Assembly: GCF_001187845.1 (NCBI RefSeq)
Contig: NZ_CP012160.1
Span: 1,860,001 to 1,924,000 of the forward strand
From: Octadecabacter temperatus
GTDB lineage: Bacteria; Pseudomonadota; Alphaproteobacteria; Rhodobacterales; Rhodobacteraceae
Length of the DNA: 64,000 nt
Direction of reading: 5' to 3'
Shown: positions 15,656-24,989 of the stretch, in pieces
Layout of the letters: each line of letters starts with the position of its first letter
Numbering within the stretch: the stretch's first letter is position 1
Notes under the pieces: generated by a model
Told to the model about the DNA's origin: nothing
Database searches by the model: none
Seen by the model: the letters and a program-made list of their open reading frames with translations, nothing else
Program-made: the position numbers and the translations under genes

Positions 15656-17413
15656 ATGTCAGCTAAGACGATGACCGGTGCAAAAATGGTAGTTCAAGCT
15701 CTGATAGATCAGGGTGTGGACACAGTCTTTGGCTATCCCGGTGGCGCTGTCCTCCCGATCTATGATGAGATCTTTCAGCAGAATTCAATCAAACACATTC
15801 TGGTGCGCCACGAGCAAGGCGCGGTGCACGCCGCCGAAGGCTATGCGCGCTCAACAGGCAAGCCCGGTGTTGCATTGGTAACATCCGGTCCTGGTGCGAC
15901 GAATGCGGTGACTGGTTTGACGGACGCGCTGCTGGATTCCATTCCGATCATCGTTCTGACCGGTCAGGTTCCGACATTCATGATCGGCTCTGACGCCTTT
16001 CAGGAAGCCGACACCGTTGGCATCACCCGCCCTTGCACCAAACACAACTGGCTCGTCAAAGAAACAGACGCGCTGGCTGGCGTTATCCATGAGGCTTTCC
16101 ACGTTGCCATGTCCGGTCGCCCCGGCCCTGTTCTGGTGGATATCCCAAAGGATGTTCAGTTCGCATCGGGTACCTACGTTAAGGCACAGCCTTCGCGTTC
16201 GCACTACCAGCCACAGGTTAAAGGTGACATCGAAGGCATCACCGATCTGGTTGCCGCCATTGAGAAAGCTGAGAAGCCGTTGTTCTATACAGGTGGCGGC
16301 GTCATCAACTCTGGCCCAGCGGCCAGCCAGTTGTTACGTGAGCTGGTTGAGGCCACGGGTTTCCCGATTACATCCACGCTGATGGGGCTTGGCGCCTACC
16401 CTGCGTCGGGTGAAAAATGGATCGGCATGCTTGGCATGCACGGGCTATATGAAGCGAACATGGCGATGCACGACTGTGATCTGATGATCAACATCGGCGC
16501 GCGCTTTGATGACCGCATCACTGGCGTTCTAGATAAGTTTAGCCCGAATTCCATCAAAGCCCATATCGACATTGACCCTTCCTCTATCAACAAGGTCATC
16601 CGCACCGATATCGCGATCATCGGTGACGTAGCGCACGTTCTTGAAGACTTGCTGAAGGTCTGGAAGTCCCGCGGCCGCAAAACCAACGCCGATAAAGTTG
16701 GCAAATGGTGGGATGAGATCACGACGTGGAAGAAGATCAACTGCTTGGCCTACACCCAAGACAAAAAGACGATCAAACCACAGCACGCGCTGGCCCGCCT
16801 TGAGGAACTGACAAAAGACCGCAAGGACCGCTACATCACCACTGAAGTTGGTCAGCACCAAATGTGGGCTGCGCAGTACCTGAACTTTGAAGACCCGAAC
16901 CACTGGATGACATCCGGCGGTCTGGGAACAATGGGCTACGGCCACCCTGCGTCCATCGGTGTGCAAATGGCGCATGCTGAAGCGCTGGTTATCAACATCG
17001 CGGGCGAAGCCAGCTGGCTGATGAACATGCAGGAGATGGGAACAGCCGTTCAATACCGCCTGCCCGTCAAACAGTTCATCCTGAACAACGAACGTCTTGG
17101 CATGGTGCGCCAGTGGCAGGAATTGCTGCACGGCGAGCGCTACAGCTCGAGCTGGTCAGAAAGCCTGCCTGACTTTGTAAAGCTGGCGGAAGCCTTCGGT
17201 GCTAAGGGCATTCTTTGCTCTGACCCTGCGGATCTGGACGATGCGATTATGGAAATGCTCAACCACGATGGCCCTGTTCTGTTTGATTGCCTCGTTGAAA
17301 AGCACGAAAACTGCTTCCCGATGATCCCATCAGGCAAAGCGCACAACGATATGCTGCTGGGCGATGCAGACACCCAAGGCGTGATCGACGCCAAGGGTTC
17401 GGTGTTGGTCTGA
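15656..17413 (+). CDS. ilvB: Acetolactate synthase large (catalytic) subunit
   Basis: A ThDP-dependent enzyme condensing two pyruvates to acetolactate (valine/leucine) or pyruvate with 2-ketobutyrate (isoleucine). It has 585 residues, normal length, with the three ThDP-enzyme domains: the N-terminal Pyr domain with FGYPGGAVLPIYDEI and the catalytic-Glu motif RHEQGAVHAAEGYAR, the FAD-binding central domain, and the PP domain with MNMQEMGTAVQYRLPVKQFILNN. The Mg/ThDP motif usually written GDGS reads GEAS here (Glu451); I recall the same form in other Rhodobacterales, so it is probably functional. It is preceded by an attenuator. Confidence 0.96.
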   Translation: MSAKTMTGAKMVVQALIDQGVDTVFGYPGGAVLPIYDEIFQQNSIKHILVRHEQGAVHAAEGYARSTGKPGVALVTSGPGATNAVTGLTDALLDSIPIIVLTGQVPTFMIGSDAFQEADTVGITRPCTKHNWLVKETDALAGVIHEAFHVAMSGRPGPVLVDIPKDVQFASGTYVKAQPSRSHYQPQVKGDIEGITDLVAAIEKAEKPLFYTGGGVINSGPAASQLLRELVEATGFPITSTLMGLGAYPASGEKWIGMLGMHGLYEANMAMHDCDLMINIGARFDDRITGVLDKFSPNSIKAHIDIDPSSINKVIRTDIAIIGDVAHVLEDLLKVWKSRGRKTNADKVGKWWDEITTWKKINCLAYTQDKKTIKPQHALARLEELTKDRKDRYITTEVGQHQMWAAQYLNFEDPNHWMTSGGLGTMGYGHPASIGVQMAHAEALVINIAGEASWLMNMQEMGTAVQYRLPVKQFILNNERLGMVRQWQELLHGERYSSSWSESLPDFVKLAEAFGAKGILCSDPADLDDAIMEMLNHDGPVLFDCLVEKHENCFPMIPSGKAHNDMLLGDADTQGVIDAKGSVLV

Positions 17414-17417
17414 CGCA

Positions 17418-17717
17418 ATGTTAAAGGCAGCTTTCATACCGGCAGCGTTTGCACTGTCCGCCTGTTCGGGCGGTGCGATGACCCACGTCATGCCCGGTGT
17501 GCCGGTTGTTGTGAATGGTAATGCGTTTACTGTGAATGAAACATCGCGCGGCGTCACGATTCAGAACTTTGAAACGGGCCGCACGCCCCCTTCCGAGCTT
17601 ATTGCCGACGCGGGCCTTGCGGCGGAACGTGTTACAGGCTGCACAGTTACATCAATAACGAAAGACGGTATCGTAAACACATATTACGCCGCCATCACCT
17701 GTCCGGCAGACCGTTAG
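17418..17717 (+). CDS. Small lipoprotein within the ilv operon, unknown function
   Basis: A 99-residue protein with a signal peptide and lipobox (FALSAC, Cys about residue 16). The mature part is a short beta-rich domain with two further cysteines (GCTV and ITCPADR) that could form a disulfide. It begins 4 nt after the ilvB stop and ends 11 nt before the next gene, so it must be cotranscribed with ilvB. I do not recognise the family, and nothing links it to branched-chain amino acid synthesis except position. Confidence 0.7.
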   Translation: MLKAAFIPAAFALSACSGGAMTHVMPGVPVVVNGNAFTVNETSRGVTIQNFETGRTPPSELIADAGLAAERVTGCTVTSITKDGIVNTYYAAITCPADR

Positions 17718-17728
17718 GAACCGTTAAC

Positions 17729-18412
17729 ATGGCTCTTATTTACAAGAACTTCGCCATTGTCTCTCTTGGGATGAGCTGCCAGGGCGCGCACCAGATCGAA
17801 CTGAATAAGGACGCGCTTGACGACATAATGGGGGAGGTCTCTACGAAACGTCGCACCCCTCTCGATTTCCTCGTTGCGCCCCCTGTCGGCGCTGCGGCAC
17901 TTGTTCGGCGGCAAATCTATTACCCTCGCAATGCCAATGTGCTGCGTCATCTAGACGGCAAACGATACCACTGGGAACACCGTGGCATTTGGTATCTTCA
18001 CGATGCGAACGCCAGAGAACGTTTTCCTGATTTGTCACAAAGGTTTGCGCATATGGGGGCAAACCTTAAACGCATCGGTAAGCGCCCTACTCTGGCTGTT
18101 TGGAGCAATTCCCAACGCAATCTATCCGATAGCCTCGTCGACAGAGACCTAGATTACATCGCGCGTCAAAGTGAACTGGATATGCTTTTGAAAGCACTGC
18201 GTAAGCATTGCCCGCGTGCTGAAATGTTGAACGTGGTTGCACAAGACAGAACCGACAGCGCAGACCCGCTGCGCAGCACCGAGCATGTCCCTTACGAAAG
18301 TGACGACCACCCCGACGATTGGCGCGGTGACAACACAACATGGACGACAATTTTAAGTGACGCGCTGCAAAGCGACAGAATTCAACGCCTCATCGCAGGC
18401 CAGACACATTAA
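17729..18412 (+). CDS. DUF1796-like putative papain-fold cysteine peptidase
   Basis: A 227-residue cytosolic protein. The opening FAIVSLGMSCQGAHQIE followed about 25 residues later by TPLDFLVAPP resembles the SLGxxCxxA...PFDW signature of DUF1796, proteins proposed to have a papain-like cysteine peptidase fold; Cys16 would be the nucleophile. A histidine partner is not obvious to me (candidates are in the HWEHRGIWYLHD stretch or near YESDDHPDDW). It lies between the two acetolactate synthase subunit genes, close to both, which is an odd place for such a gene. Confidence 0.6.
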   Translation: MALIYKNFAIVSLGMSCQGAHQIELNKDALDDIMGEVSTKRRTPLDFLVAPPVGAAALVRRQIYYPRNANVLRHLDGKRYHWEHRGIWYLHDANARERFPDLSQRFAHMGANLKRIGKRPTLAVWSNSQRNLSDSLVDRDLDYIARQSELDMLLKALRKHCPRAEMLNVVAQDRTDSADPLRSTEHVPYESDDHPDDWRGDNTTWTTILSDALQSDRIQRLIAGQTH

Positions 18413-18437
18413 TCGTTAGAGAAAAGGCAGACACATC

Positions 18438-19001
18438 ATGTCCCCACTCAAAATTAAACAAGGCTCCACAAGCCACTCCGCCTACAACCTCCGCCCGAAC
18501 TTCAGTGACGTTGAAGAGCGCCACACGCTGGCAGTTCTGGTTGAAAACGAGCCAGGTGTTCTGGCGCGTGTCATCGGATTGTTTGCAGGGCGCGGCTACA
18601 ACATCGAAAGCCTGACCGTCGCTGAAGTGGACCACACAGGCCATCAGTCGCGCATTACGGTTGTCACTATCGGCACGCCGCAAACCATCAACCAGATCTG
18701 CGCCCAGCTTGGTCGCATTGTTACAGTCCACGAAGTCCACGACCTCACCGTTGAGGGCCGCGCGGTTGAGCGTGAATTGGCGCTATTCAAGGTTGCAGGC
18801 AAAGGCGACGATCGCATGGAAATGCTGCGTCTTGCCGATGTGTTCCGCGCCAACGTTGTCGACAGCACGCTGGAAAGCTTCACCTTCGAGATCACAGGCA
18901 CATCCGAGAAAATCGACGCCTTCGCCGACCTGATGCGCCCAATCGGTCTTGTCGAAATGGCCCGTACCGGCATCGCAGCACTGTCACGCGGCGAAGTGTA
19001 A
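18438..19001 (+). CDS. ilvN: Acetolactate synthase small (regulatory) subunit
   Basis: The regulatory subunit that binds valine and stimulates IlvB. It has 187 residues with the standard layout: an N-terminal ACT domain (HTLAVLVENEPGVLARVIGLFAGRGYNIESLTVAEVDH, about residues 30-65) and a C-terminal domain (ELALFKVAGKGDDRMEMLRLADVFRANVVD). It is the last gene of the attenuator-controlled ilv operon, separated from ilvB by two unrelated genes. No clear terminator follows. Confidence 0.95.
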   Translation: MSPLKIKQGSTSHSAYNLRPNFSDVEERHTLAVLVENEPGVLARVIGLFAGRGYNIESLTVAEVDHTGHQSRITVVTIGTPQTINQICAQLGRIVTVHEVHDLTVEGRAVERELALFKVAGKGDDRMEMLRLADVFRANVVDSTLESFTFEITGTSEKIDAFADLMRPIGLVEMARTGIAALSRGEV

Positions 19002-19612
19002 ACAACACTAAGCCGTCTGGATGCGCCGACTTTAGATGTAAGCCTAACCTTCGTTGCACCGCGGCGAACGTTTCCTATGAGCCCAAACGCCCCGATGCTG
19101 CGCCGTTCAGCAAGCTCCGCTATCGGGCAGGTCACGAAACCGCTCTAGAAATTTCGACCCATTGCCGTAGTTGGACGCGAGACCAAATGCTGCAGTGCGC
19201 TTCCCGAAAATTGAGGTTGGTCAACGACGCAGAGATTATCAAATAATTAGGTAGGACAAAAGCAGGCCCGTTTGCAGTCCTGCCTGATCGTCAGAGGTCT
19301 GGCGATCGCTAGCGTTCTGGCTTGAGAGCGATTGGTTCATCTGGACGGTTTGACCGTGCGGCGCGCTGGCGTACGGGAGGTCATTGATGTTCGCGGATAA
19401 ATACTGTCGGCTGAGCCGCCTTTTGCAGTGCTCGAAATCGACGGTAAGGCATTTGACGCTATAGTCCCTTACTCGTAGGAAAGCACTTGATCCGTGAATG
19501 TTCGTGTCCGTTCGTGTGATGGTAATGTAAAGACAGTTCCTTGGTCATTTTATTGCAAGACTTCATGGGCCAACCTGTGGTGATCGCGGTCGTCCCCTTT
19601 AACCTTGACGCG
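19002..19612. other. 600-base intergenic region with possible gene debris
   Basis: No intact gene. From about 19345 one frame reads LDGLTVRRAGVREVIDVRG, a stop, then ILSAEPPFAVLEIDGKAFDA before another stop, which has the composition of protein sequence and could be a decayed gene. Near 19070-19140 the minus strand reads AELAERRSIGAFGLIGN, the sort of low-quality frame often seen in Roseobacter intergenic repeats. A short direct repeat TTCGTGTCCG/TTCGTGTGAT is at about 19500-19520. Confidence 0.4.
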
Positions 19613-21397
19613 TCATTCTCCAATCGAAGTTTCTTTTGGTGCAACACGTTCTTGCGTTGCCCCCCTCGGCCTGGTTTCGCACTCAATAAATACGCGAGCT
19701 GCGCAGCCCTGGCAGGTTTCACTTCTGGTCGACGCCACGGCCGCGGCGATTGCGGAGCCCTTGCTGTCGAACATGCGGTTCTTTGGTAGGATCTGCAGCA
19801 ACCCCAATTTCACAAGTTGCTTGGCCAAGGGCGGATAATGCACGACCACAAACAATCCACCGCCTAAAGCTTTTCGTCTTTCTTCTTCGTGCTCCAGCAG
19901 CTCGACGCCCGGCAGGTCGACATCGCCGACTCCGTGAAGGATTAGGATCAAATTGATCTGCTCAGGTCGCTCTCGTTGAAGTTTTCGAAGATTCGCGTTG
20001 ATCGAGTCGACGGAGCCAAAGAAAAGCGGCCCGTCCAACCGCAAGATCAGCGTTGCGGGGCATTCAGGTAAGTTGAACATCTCCGCATTGCGCAGCGTGC
20101 GTCGCCCTTCATTTACGTCGGGTGCGCCGATAGCGAGCACAGGGTTCGCACTTTTGCCAAGGAACACCGCCAAGGATGAAAGCGTGCCAATATAGATCGC
20201 CATTTCGAGGTTTATGAAAACGCCCACAAGAAAAGTAAGTGCTGCGATGACGGTCTCTCGTGTGCTGGCCTCTAGTAAGTGCCTTAGCTCTTTGAAATTG
20301 ATCAGCCGATAAGCCACATAGAGGATGAGCCCCGCGACCGAGGCAATGGGCACCATGCCAAGGTAGGGGCTGAACACCATCGCCATGACGACCAAAAACA
20401 CCGCAGCAAAGATCGCGGCAAATGGGCTCGTCGCCCCCGCCTCTTGGTTGACGCCGCTACGGGTAAATGACCCTGACGCCGGATAACACTGAAAGACACT
20501 GCCCACGACATTGGACAGCCCCTGCCCCACAACCTCTTGGTTCGCTGAGAAATCTGTGCGGGTGCGGTGGGCCAAGCTCCGACCGATCGCAATGGCCTCT
20601 AGCAGCCCGATCAAGGCAATCGCAAAGGCGCTTTCGGTCAGGTCGATCAGGCCGACGCCCTCGAACGACGGAAGTGCAAAGATAGGATAAGCCGATGGAA
20701 GCGCCCCGACGAAGGCAAGATCGGATGCCTGTTCGCCAAACGGCAACACAACCAGCGTGCCCAACAAGATGGCGATCAGAAAGCCGGGCCAACGGGGCAA
20801 ATACGCACGAAACAAAACCGCGACTGCCAGCGTGACAAAGGATGACAACAAAGCAATCGGATTGGTTTGCGAAATCTGTGTGACCAGCGTTCCCGCCCGG
20901 CTTATGATCCCATGTCCCTCAGAGGCGGGAAGACCCAACGCTGGCCCGAACTGGCTGACTGCAATCAGCAGCGCCGCCGACGCCGTAAAGCCAATCATCA
21001 CGGAATGCGAAACAAAGCCAGCGAGCCGGCCCACACGTGCGAGGGCGAAAGCCAACTGGATGACACCAACCATCAAAGCAAGAGCAATCGCAGCGCGGAT
21101 AAATTCCGGTGAACCGGGCGAATACGGCCCAGCCAGCGCCCCAAACACAACGGCCGAAATTGCGGTCGTCGGGCCGGACACCATCACCAGTGAAGATCCG
21201 AAGACCGCTGCAATGATCGGCGGGATCATCGCCGTATAGAGCCCGTAGACCGGAGGAAATCCCGCGATGGCCGCAAACGCAACAGCCTGAGGCAGAACAA
21301 TGGCCGCGCCTGTCAGGCCCGCAAATGCATCAGCTCGTAGAGATGCGCCGGTCGTAGAGCCCAGCCATTTCAAACTCTCCCATTCGCCAACGCCCAT
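19613..21397 (-). CDS. SulP family inorganic anion transporter with STAS domain
   Basis: A secondary transporter or channel for sulfate, bicarbonate or other oxyanions. The 594-residue protein has the SulP membrane core (DAFAGLTGAAIVLPQAVAFAAIAGFPPVYGLYTAMIPPI near the N-terminus, HSVMIGFTASAALLIAVSQF, NVVGSVFQCYPASGSFTRSGVNQEAGATSPFAAI) and a C-terminal STAS domain (about residues 430-550). A roughly 45-residue tail after the STAS domain contains CQGC and another Cys. The start is uncertain: ATG at 21397 or TTG at 21415. It is the last gene of the GST-sulfatase-TRAP unit on the same strand. Confidence 0.88.
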   Translation of the reverse strand: MGVGEWESLKWLGSTTGASLRADAFAGLTGAAIVLPQAVAFAAIAGFPPVYGLYTAMIPPIIAAVFGSSLVMVSGPTTAISAVVFGALAGPYSPGSPEFIRAAIALALMVGVIQLAFALARVGRLAGFVSHSVMIGFTASAALLIAVSQFGPALGLPASEGHGIISRAGTLVTQISQTNPIALLSSFVTLAVAVLFRAYLPRWPGFLIAILLGTLVVLPFGEQASDLAFVGALPSAYPIFALPSFEGVGLIDLTESAFAIALIGLLEAIAIGRSLAHRTRTDFSANQEVVGQGLSNVVGSVFQCYPASGSFTRSGVNQEAGATSPFAAIFAAVFLVVMAMVFSPYLGMVPIASVAGLILYVAYRLINFKELRHLLEASTRETVIAALTFLVGVFINLEMAIYIGTLSSLAVFLGKSANPVLAIGAPDVNEGRRTLRNAEMFNLPECPATLILRLDGPLFFGSVDSINANLRKLQRERPEQINLILILHGVGDVDLPGVELLEHEEERRKALGGGLFVVVHYPPLAKQLVKLGLLQILPKNRMFDSKGSAIAAAVASTRSETCQGCAARVFIECETRPRGATQERVAPKETSIGE

Positions 21398-21456
21398 CAC
21401 TCTGATGTACTCCAACGAATTTCGCCGATCACCATTTGCGGTGTCCAGTTTCCCAC

Positions 21457-23826
21457 TTAACCGGCTTCATTAAGCAGATCACGTTCGTCAGCATGAGTCG
21501 GGTTTGGCTTCTTTAGGTAGGTGACCGCGAGCAAACCGATTGCCACGATCAGAGCCACCAGGCTGATCCATTGGGCCGTTGAAATCAACGCGCCAGCGAG
21601 GACAAGGCGGAGAACGATGTTCCCCCGTTTCAGTTTTTCAGTATCAAAGCGTGCCAACGCACTGGCCAAAAGGAACAAGGCGAGCACGACTTTCAGCAGC
21701 AGGTACATGAGCGGCAGAAAATAGACCTTTCCGTCATAGCCCTGCAGATACTGGACCTCGCTGCCTTGCGTTCCCGTAGGGTCAATAAAGGCTGCCTCGA
21801 TAAGCAGTATTTCTGGGTGAAGGGCGAAGACGAAGGGGATGGCGAACATCACGACGCCTGATTTTACAGCCGAAAACCCGGTCGCCATGGGTTCAGCCTT
21901 TGTAATCGACGCCGCGGCGAAGGCGGCAACAGCAACGGGCGGCGTTATCGCGCTCGCGACGGCGAAATAGAAGATAAACATATGCGCCGTGAACGTGGAA
22001 ATCCCGAGTCCCGCCAACACTGGACCCATGAGAAGCGCCACGTTGATATAGGCTGGAACGGCTGGCATCCCCATCCCCAACAGGATTGCGATGAGCATCG
22101 TTACTAGTAGGGCAATCAATTGGAACCAAACTGATCCGCCTTGTCCCAATTCCATTGATCGTAGCCAGCCCAGAACATCGAGCGAAATGTAGGTCGGCAG
22201 GCCAGTGAACTGGAGACAGAAATCAATGACCGATACTGCAAGAAACATGAGGTAGAGCGTAGAAATCAAACGGCCGGCGTCAGAGAGAGCGTCCAAAATC
22301 TTACGTGGTTTCTGGCGTACCTTTGGGTCGACAAAAAGGAGACCTAAAAGCAGTATTACGGCCCACCAGCCGGCGCTGCCTGCATCGCCCGCAGAGTTCC
22401 AGACCAACTGCTGGTACCAACTGAGGCTGACAACCTCACATTGGCCATCGACAAAGACCCTTTCAGCGCCGAATAGCCCCCCAGCAAATCCACAGCCGAC
22501 CGTTTCCTTTGATGTAACAAGTAGGGCAAGGATCAAAAGGATCGGACCAAAGATCATGAGCAGGTTCAAGAAGTCCTGACGATCAAGCAACATGTCGTCA
22601 GTGAGGTCACCGATGGCCTGAATGTTCTGTTTGCGGGCCTGAAAGACTGCTGACAAAAACAAGCACAAGAAAAACGCAAACGCTGGCAAGATCGCCGCCA
22701 CAATGACTTCGCTGTAAGGTACCACCGTGAGCGACGCCAGAATGAAGGCAGCCACACCCATCACAGGCGGCATGATCGACCCACCAGAGGAGGCCGCAGC
22801 CTCGACACCGCCAGCGAAGACCTTCGAAAAGCCACGTTTTATCATCATCGGGATGGTCAAAACGCCCGTCGACAAGACGTTCACAATCGGGCCGCCGGAA
22901 ATCGTACCGAAAAGGGCTGAGGATACGATGGCCGCATGGGCCGGACCTGCCCGCAATTTACGGGTCCATCGGAAGGCGAGTTTGATCATCGAGTGCCCGC
23001 CCGCCGAGGCACCAAACAGGCAGCCTAGCACGAGATACGGAAACACCGTGTTGAGCATGATGTCCAGGAAACGACCAAGTATGCCAGAGGCGTTATTGAC
23101 CAAAATGTCGTGCATTGTAGCGCGGCCATCCGCGAGCGATCGCGGCTCGCCACCAAGAATAGTCACGAGGTATTTGTTGATGTCATCAGGGCCGTGAAAG
23201 TACCAAACCAATATCGTCGCAAGCGTATAGAGACTCACAAGCATCGCGACGGCGACCAGCGGAAACCCCCAAACTTTCACGTTGTAAGCAAGGAAGATCG
23301 CCACTGCGACGCCAATGATTAAAACAAGCCAGCCGCCGGTATTCCCAATACATTTCGGATCATCAACAGTCTTGGGTTCCGGAAGCCCATAGAGGGTGGC
23401 AAGCTCCCTCTCGATCTCAAGCGCTTGACCGATCAATCGCTGTCTTTCACCTGTTATTTGATCGACAAGGCAAATGGATTCAATTTCGACAAGGTACGTA
23501 AGCGAGATTGTCAGCGCTGCGATGACCAGCGCCCAATCCAATGCGCGCCCAATGTTGCGCCAGAGCGGGCCTTGATCATACCACGCGCGCCCAATCGAGT
23601 GACGCAGAGCAACGCAAATCATCATCAAGCTAAAGAAAATCGGATAGAACCATTCGGTTGGGAACAAACGGATAGTTAACCAATCCAAACCGGTAACAGA
23701 TCGAATGCTGGCATCAAGACCAGGAATGCTCGGGACTGCGTTCATTAACCCAAGAAGGACAATGACAACAGACAGCGGATAAAGAAATGCGCTCGCTTTT
23801 GGGGGCGTTGGGGCGTTATCCGACAT
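21457..23826 (-). CDS. TAXI-type TRAP transporter, fused small and large permease
   Basis: A 789-residue polytopic protein in which DctQ-like and DctM-like parts are fused, as usual for TRAP-TAXI systems. The N-terminal third has four helices (about 15-230). The DctM part carries GHSMIKLAFRWTRKLRAGPAHAAIVSSALFGTISGGPIVNVLSTG, GGSIMPPVMGVAAFI and ITPPVAVAAFAAASITKAEPMATG. The start at 23826 has GGAAAG upstream. Its partner binding-protein gene lies immediately upstream with a strong hairpin between them. The substrate is not evident from sequence; the adjacent sulfatase suggests an organic sulfate or phosphonate ester. Confidence 0.93.
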   Translation of the reverse strand: MSDNAPTPPKASAFLYPLSVVIVLLGLMNAVPSIPGLDASIRSVTGLDWLTIRLFPTEWFYPIFFSLMMICVALRHSIGRAWYDQGPLWRNIGRALDWALVIAALTISLTYLVEIESICLVDQITGERQRLIGQALEIERELATLYGLPEPKTVDDPKCIGNTGGWLVLIIGVAVAIFLAYNVKVWGFPLVAVAMLVSLYTLATILVWYFHGPDDINKYLVTILGGEPRSLADGRATMHDILVNNASGILGRFLDIMLNTVFPYLVLGCLFGASAGGHSMIKLAFRWTRKLRAGPAHAAIVSSALFGTISGGPIVNVLSTGVLTIPMMIKRGFSKVFAGGVEAAASSGGSIMPPVMGVAAFILASLTVVPYSEVIVAAILPAFAFFLCLFLSAVFQARKQNIQAIGDLTDDMLLDRQDFLNLLMIFGPILLILALLVTSKETVGCGFAGGLFGAERVFVDGQCEVVSLSWYQQLVWNSAGDAGSAGWWAVILLLGLLFVDPKVRQKPRKILDALSDAGRLISTLYLMFLAVSVIDFCLQFTGLPTYISLDVLGWLRSMELGQGGSVWFQLIALLVTMLIAILLGMGMPAVPAYINVALLMGPVLAGLGISTFTAHMFIFYFAVASAITPPVAVAAFAAASITKAEPMATGFSAVKSGVVMFAIPFVFALHPEILLIEAAFIDPTGTQGSEVQYLQGYDGKVYFLPLMYLLLKVVLALFLLASALARFDTEKLKRGNIVLRLVLAGALISTAQWISLVALIVAIGLLAVTYLKKPNPTHADERDLLNEAG

Positions 23827-23857
23827 GATCTGTCTTTCCGGTAAAAGGAACAAAATC

Positions 23858-23886
23858 GGGTTCGGGCGTCGTATCCGCCCGAACCC
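23858..23886 (-). terminator. Intercistronic hairpin between TAXI binding protein and permease genes
   Basis: A perfect 11-bp stem (GGGTTCGGGCG/CGCCCGAACCC) with a 7-nt loop, about 20 nt past the binding-protein stop codon, followed on the minus strand by GATTTTG. It is probably partial termination or 3'-end protection that raises binding-protein levels over the permease. Confidence 0.6.
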
Positions 23887-23904
23887 TTAAGTGGTGTCAC
23901 GTAT

Positions 23905-24954
23905 TTAGGGTTTTGCGCAGTCTGGGATCGTGAACCCGGCTTCTTCCCACGCGCGAACCGCACCAGGGTGATAGCGGACTGGACTTGGCCCACACATGCC
24001 AGATCTTTCGGGATCGGTTTCACCCAGCCACGCGTTGGCCATAAAGATGCCTTTGGAGTGGTAGACGTCGATGTTCTCGATAAAGGCGCGGGTCAATTGG
24101 TAAGCCAACTCTTCATCCATATCGACGTTCACGGCATCTCCACCGACATCGCCATAACCTCGGAAGAAACCATCTTCTGAGGCGACCGAAATATTTGGCC
24201 CAAACAGACCGTCTTCAATCGGCAGTTCAAGTGCGACAACGCCCGGGGCTGATCCATAACGCTGCCCCGACTCGCCTTCGAATATGTCCTTGGGGAAGGA
24301 GAAGACGGTAACGTCACCAGAGGCTGAGATTTGTCCCACACGTGCGTCTGGGGTACTCATCGGCAAAACCTGTGCATCTGAGCCGCCGCCAGCAATGGTG
24401 CTTACGGCTTGGCCCCAGTTCGTTTGAACGCCAGTGTAACCTTCACCTTCATTAAAGCCAGTTGCCAAAGTTATCAGCCCTCGGCCCTTCGTCAAAGCAG
24501 CGCCACGTGGCGGCCCGTTGAAGATGGTAGCGCCCTCCACGCTGTCCCAGCCGTCGAAGTCTGAGCTGTCATACGCGCTAAGCGCATAGACCGAGAGCCG
24601 GTAGGTGTAGAGCATGGCCACGTTGTCAGCCAACTCCGCCCCATTTTCTGGGCCAAGTGCTGCGTATGGGCCCGCGCCACGAGACATCAAGAATGGCAAC
24701 AATGACGGCACCGCAGCGATATCAATGTTGCCTTCGGCTAGGTTTTGCAAAGAGTTTGTCAGCGTCTGGCCGGTTCTGACCTGCAAATCCGCCACGCCTT
24801 CCAAGCTGGCGACTTCGGCAAGTGTCAGAACGGAAGTCCCCGGCACCCCGGTTGGGGCGGCGGTTTCCGCGATCAGGTTCGTCTGTGCGGACGCAATTGA
24901 TGCGCAGATGCTGCTGACGGCGAGTGTTAGGGTGAATTTTGATATTAAGGACAT
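23905..24954 (-). CDS. TAXI family TRAP transporter solute-binding protein
   Basis: A 349-residue periplasmic binding protein with a Sec signal peptide (cut after ASAQ, about residue 24). TAXI features are the N-terminal ETAAPTG segment, the ADLQVRTGQTLTNSLQNLAEGNIDIAAVPSL stretch and the Ala/Gly-rich middle. Three cysteines lie in the C-terminal part (SGMCGPSP, IPDCAKP). GGGAGG is well placed before the ATG at 24954. It sits between the sulfatase gene, whose 3' end is 35 nt upstream, and the fused permease. Confidence 0.9.
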   Translation of the reverse strand: MSLISKFTLTLAVSSICASIASAQTNLIAETAAPTGVPGTSVLTLAEVASLEGVADLQVRTGQTLTNSLQNLAEGNIDIAAVPSLLPFLMSRGAGPYAALGPENGAELADNVAMLYTYRLSVYALSAYDSSDFDGWDSVEGATIFNGPPRGAALTKGRGLITLATGFNEGEGYTGVQTNWGQAVSTIAGGGSDAQVLPMSTPDARVGQISASGDVTVFSFPKDIFEGESGQRYGSAPGVVALELPIEDGLFGPNISVASEDGFFRGYGDVGGDAVNVDMDEELAYQLTRAFIENIDVYHSKGIFMANAWLGETDPERSGMCGPSPVRYHPGAVRAWEEAGFTIPDCAKP

Positions 24955-24989
24955 AGTACCTCCCAGTGTTGTCCGAGTTTTGGTGTCGG

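Noticed and set aside
19340..19480. Possible pseudogene (LDGLTVRRAGVREVIDVRG ... ILSAEPPFAVLEIDGKAFDA)
   Set aside because: Too short and interrupted to name a parent gene; noted in the intergenic entry only.
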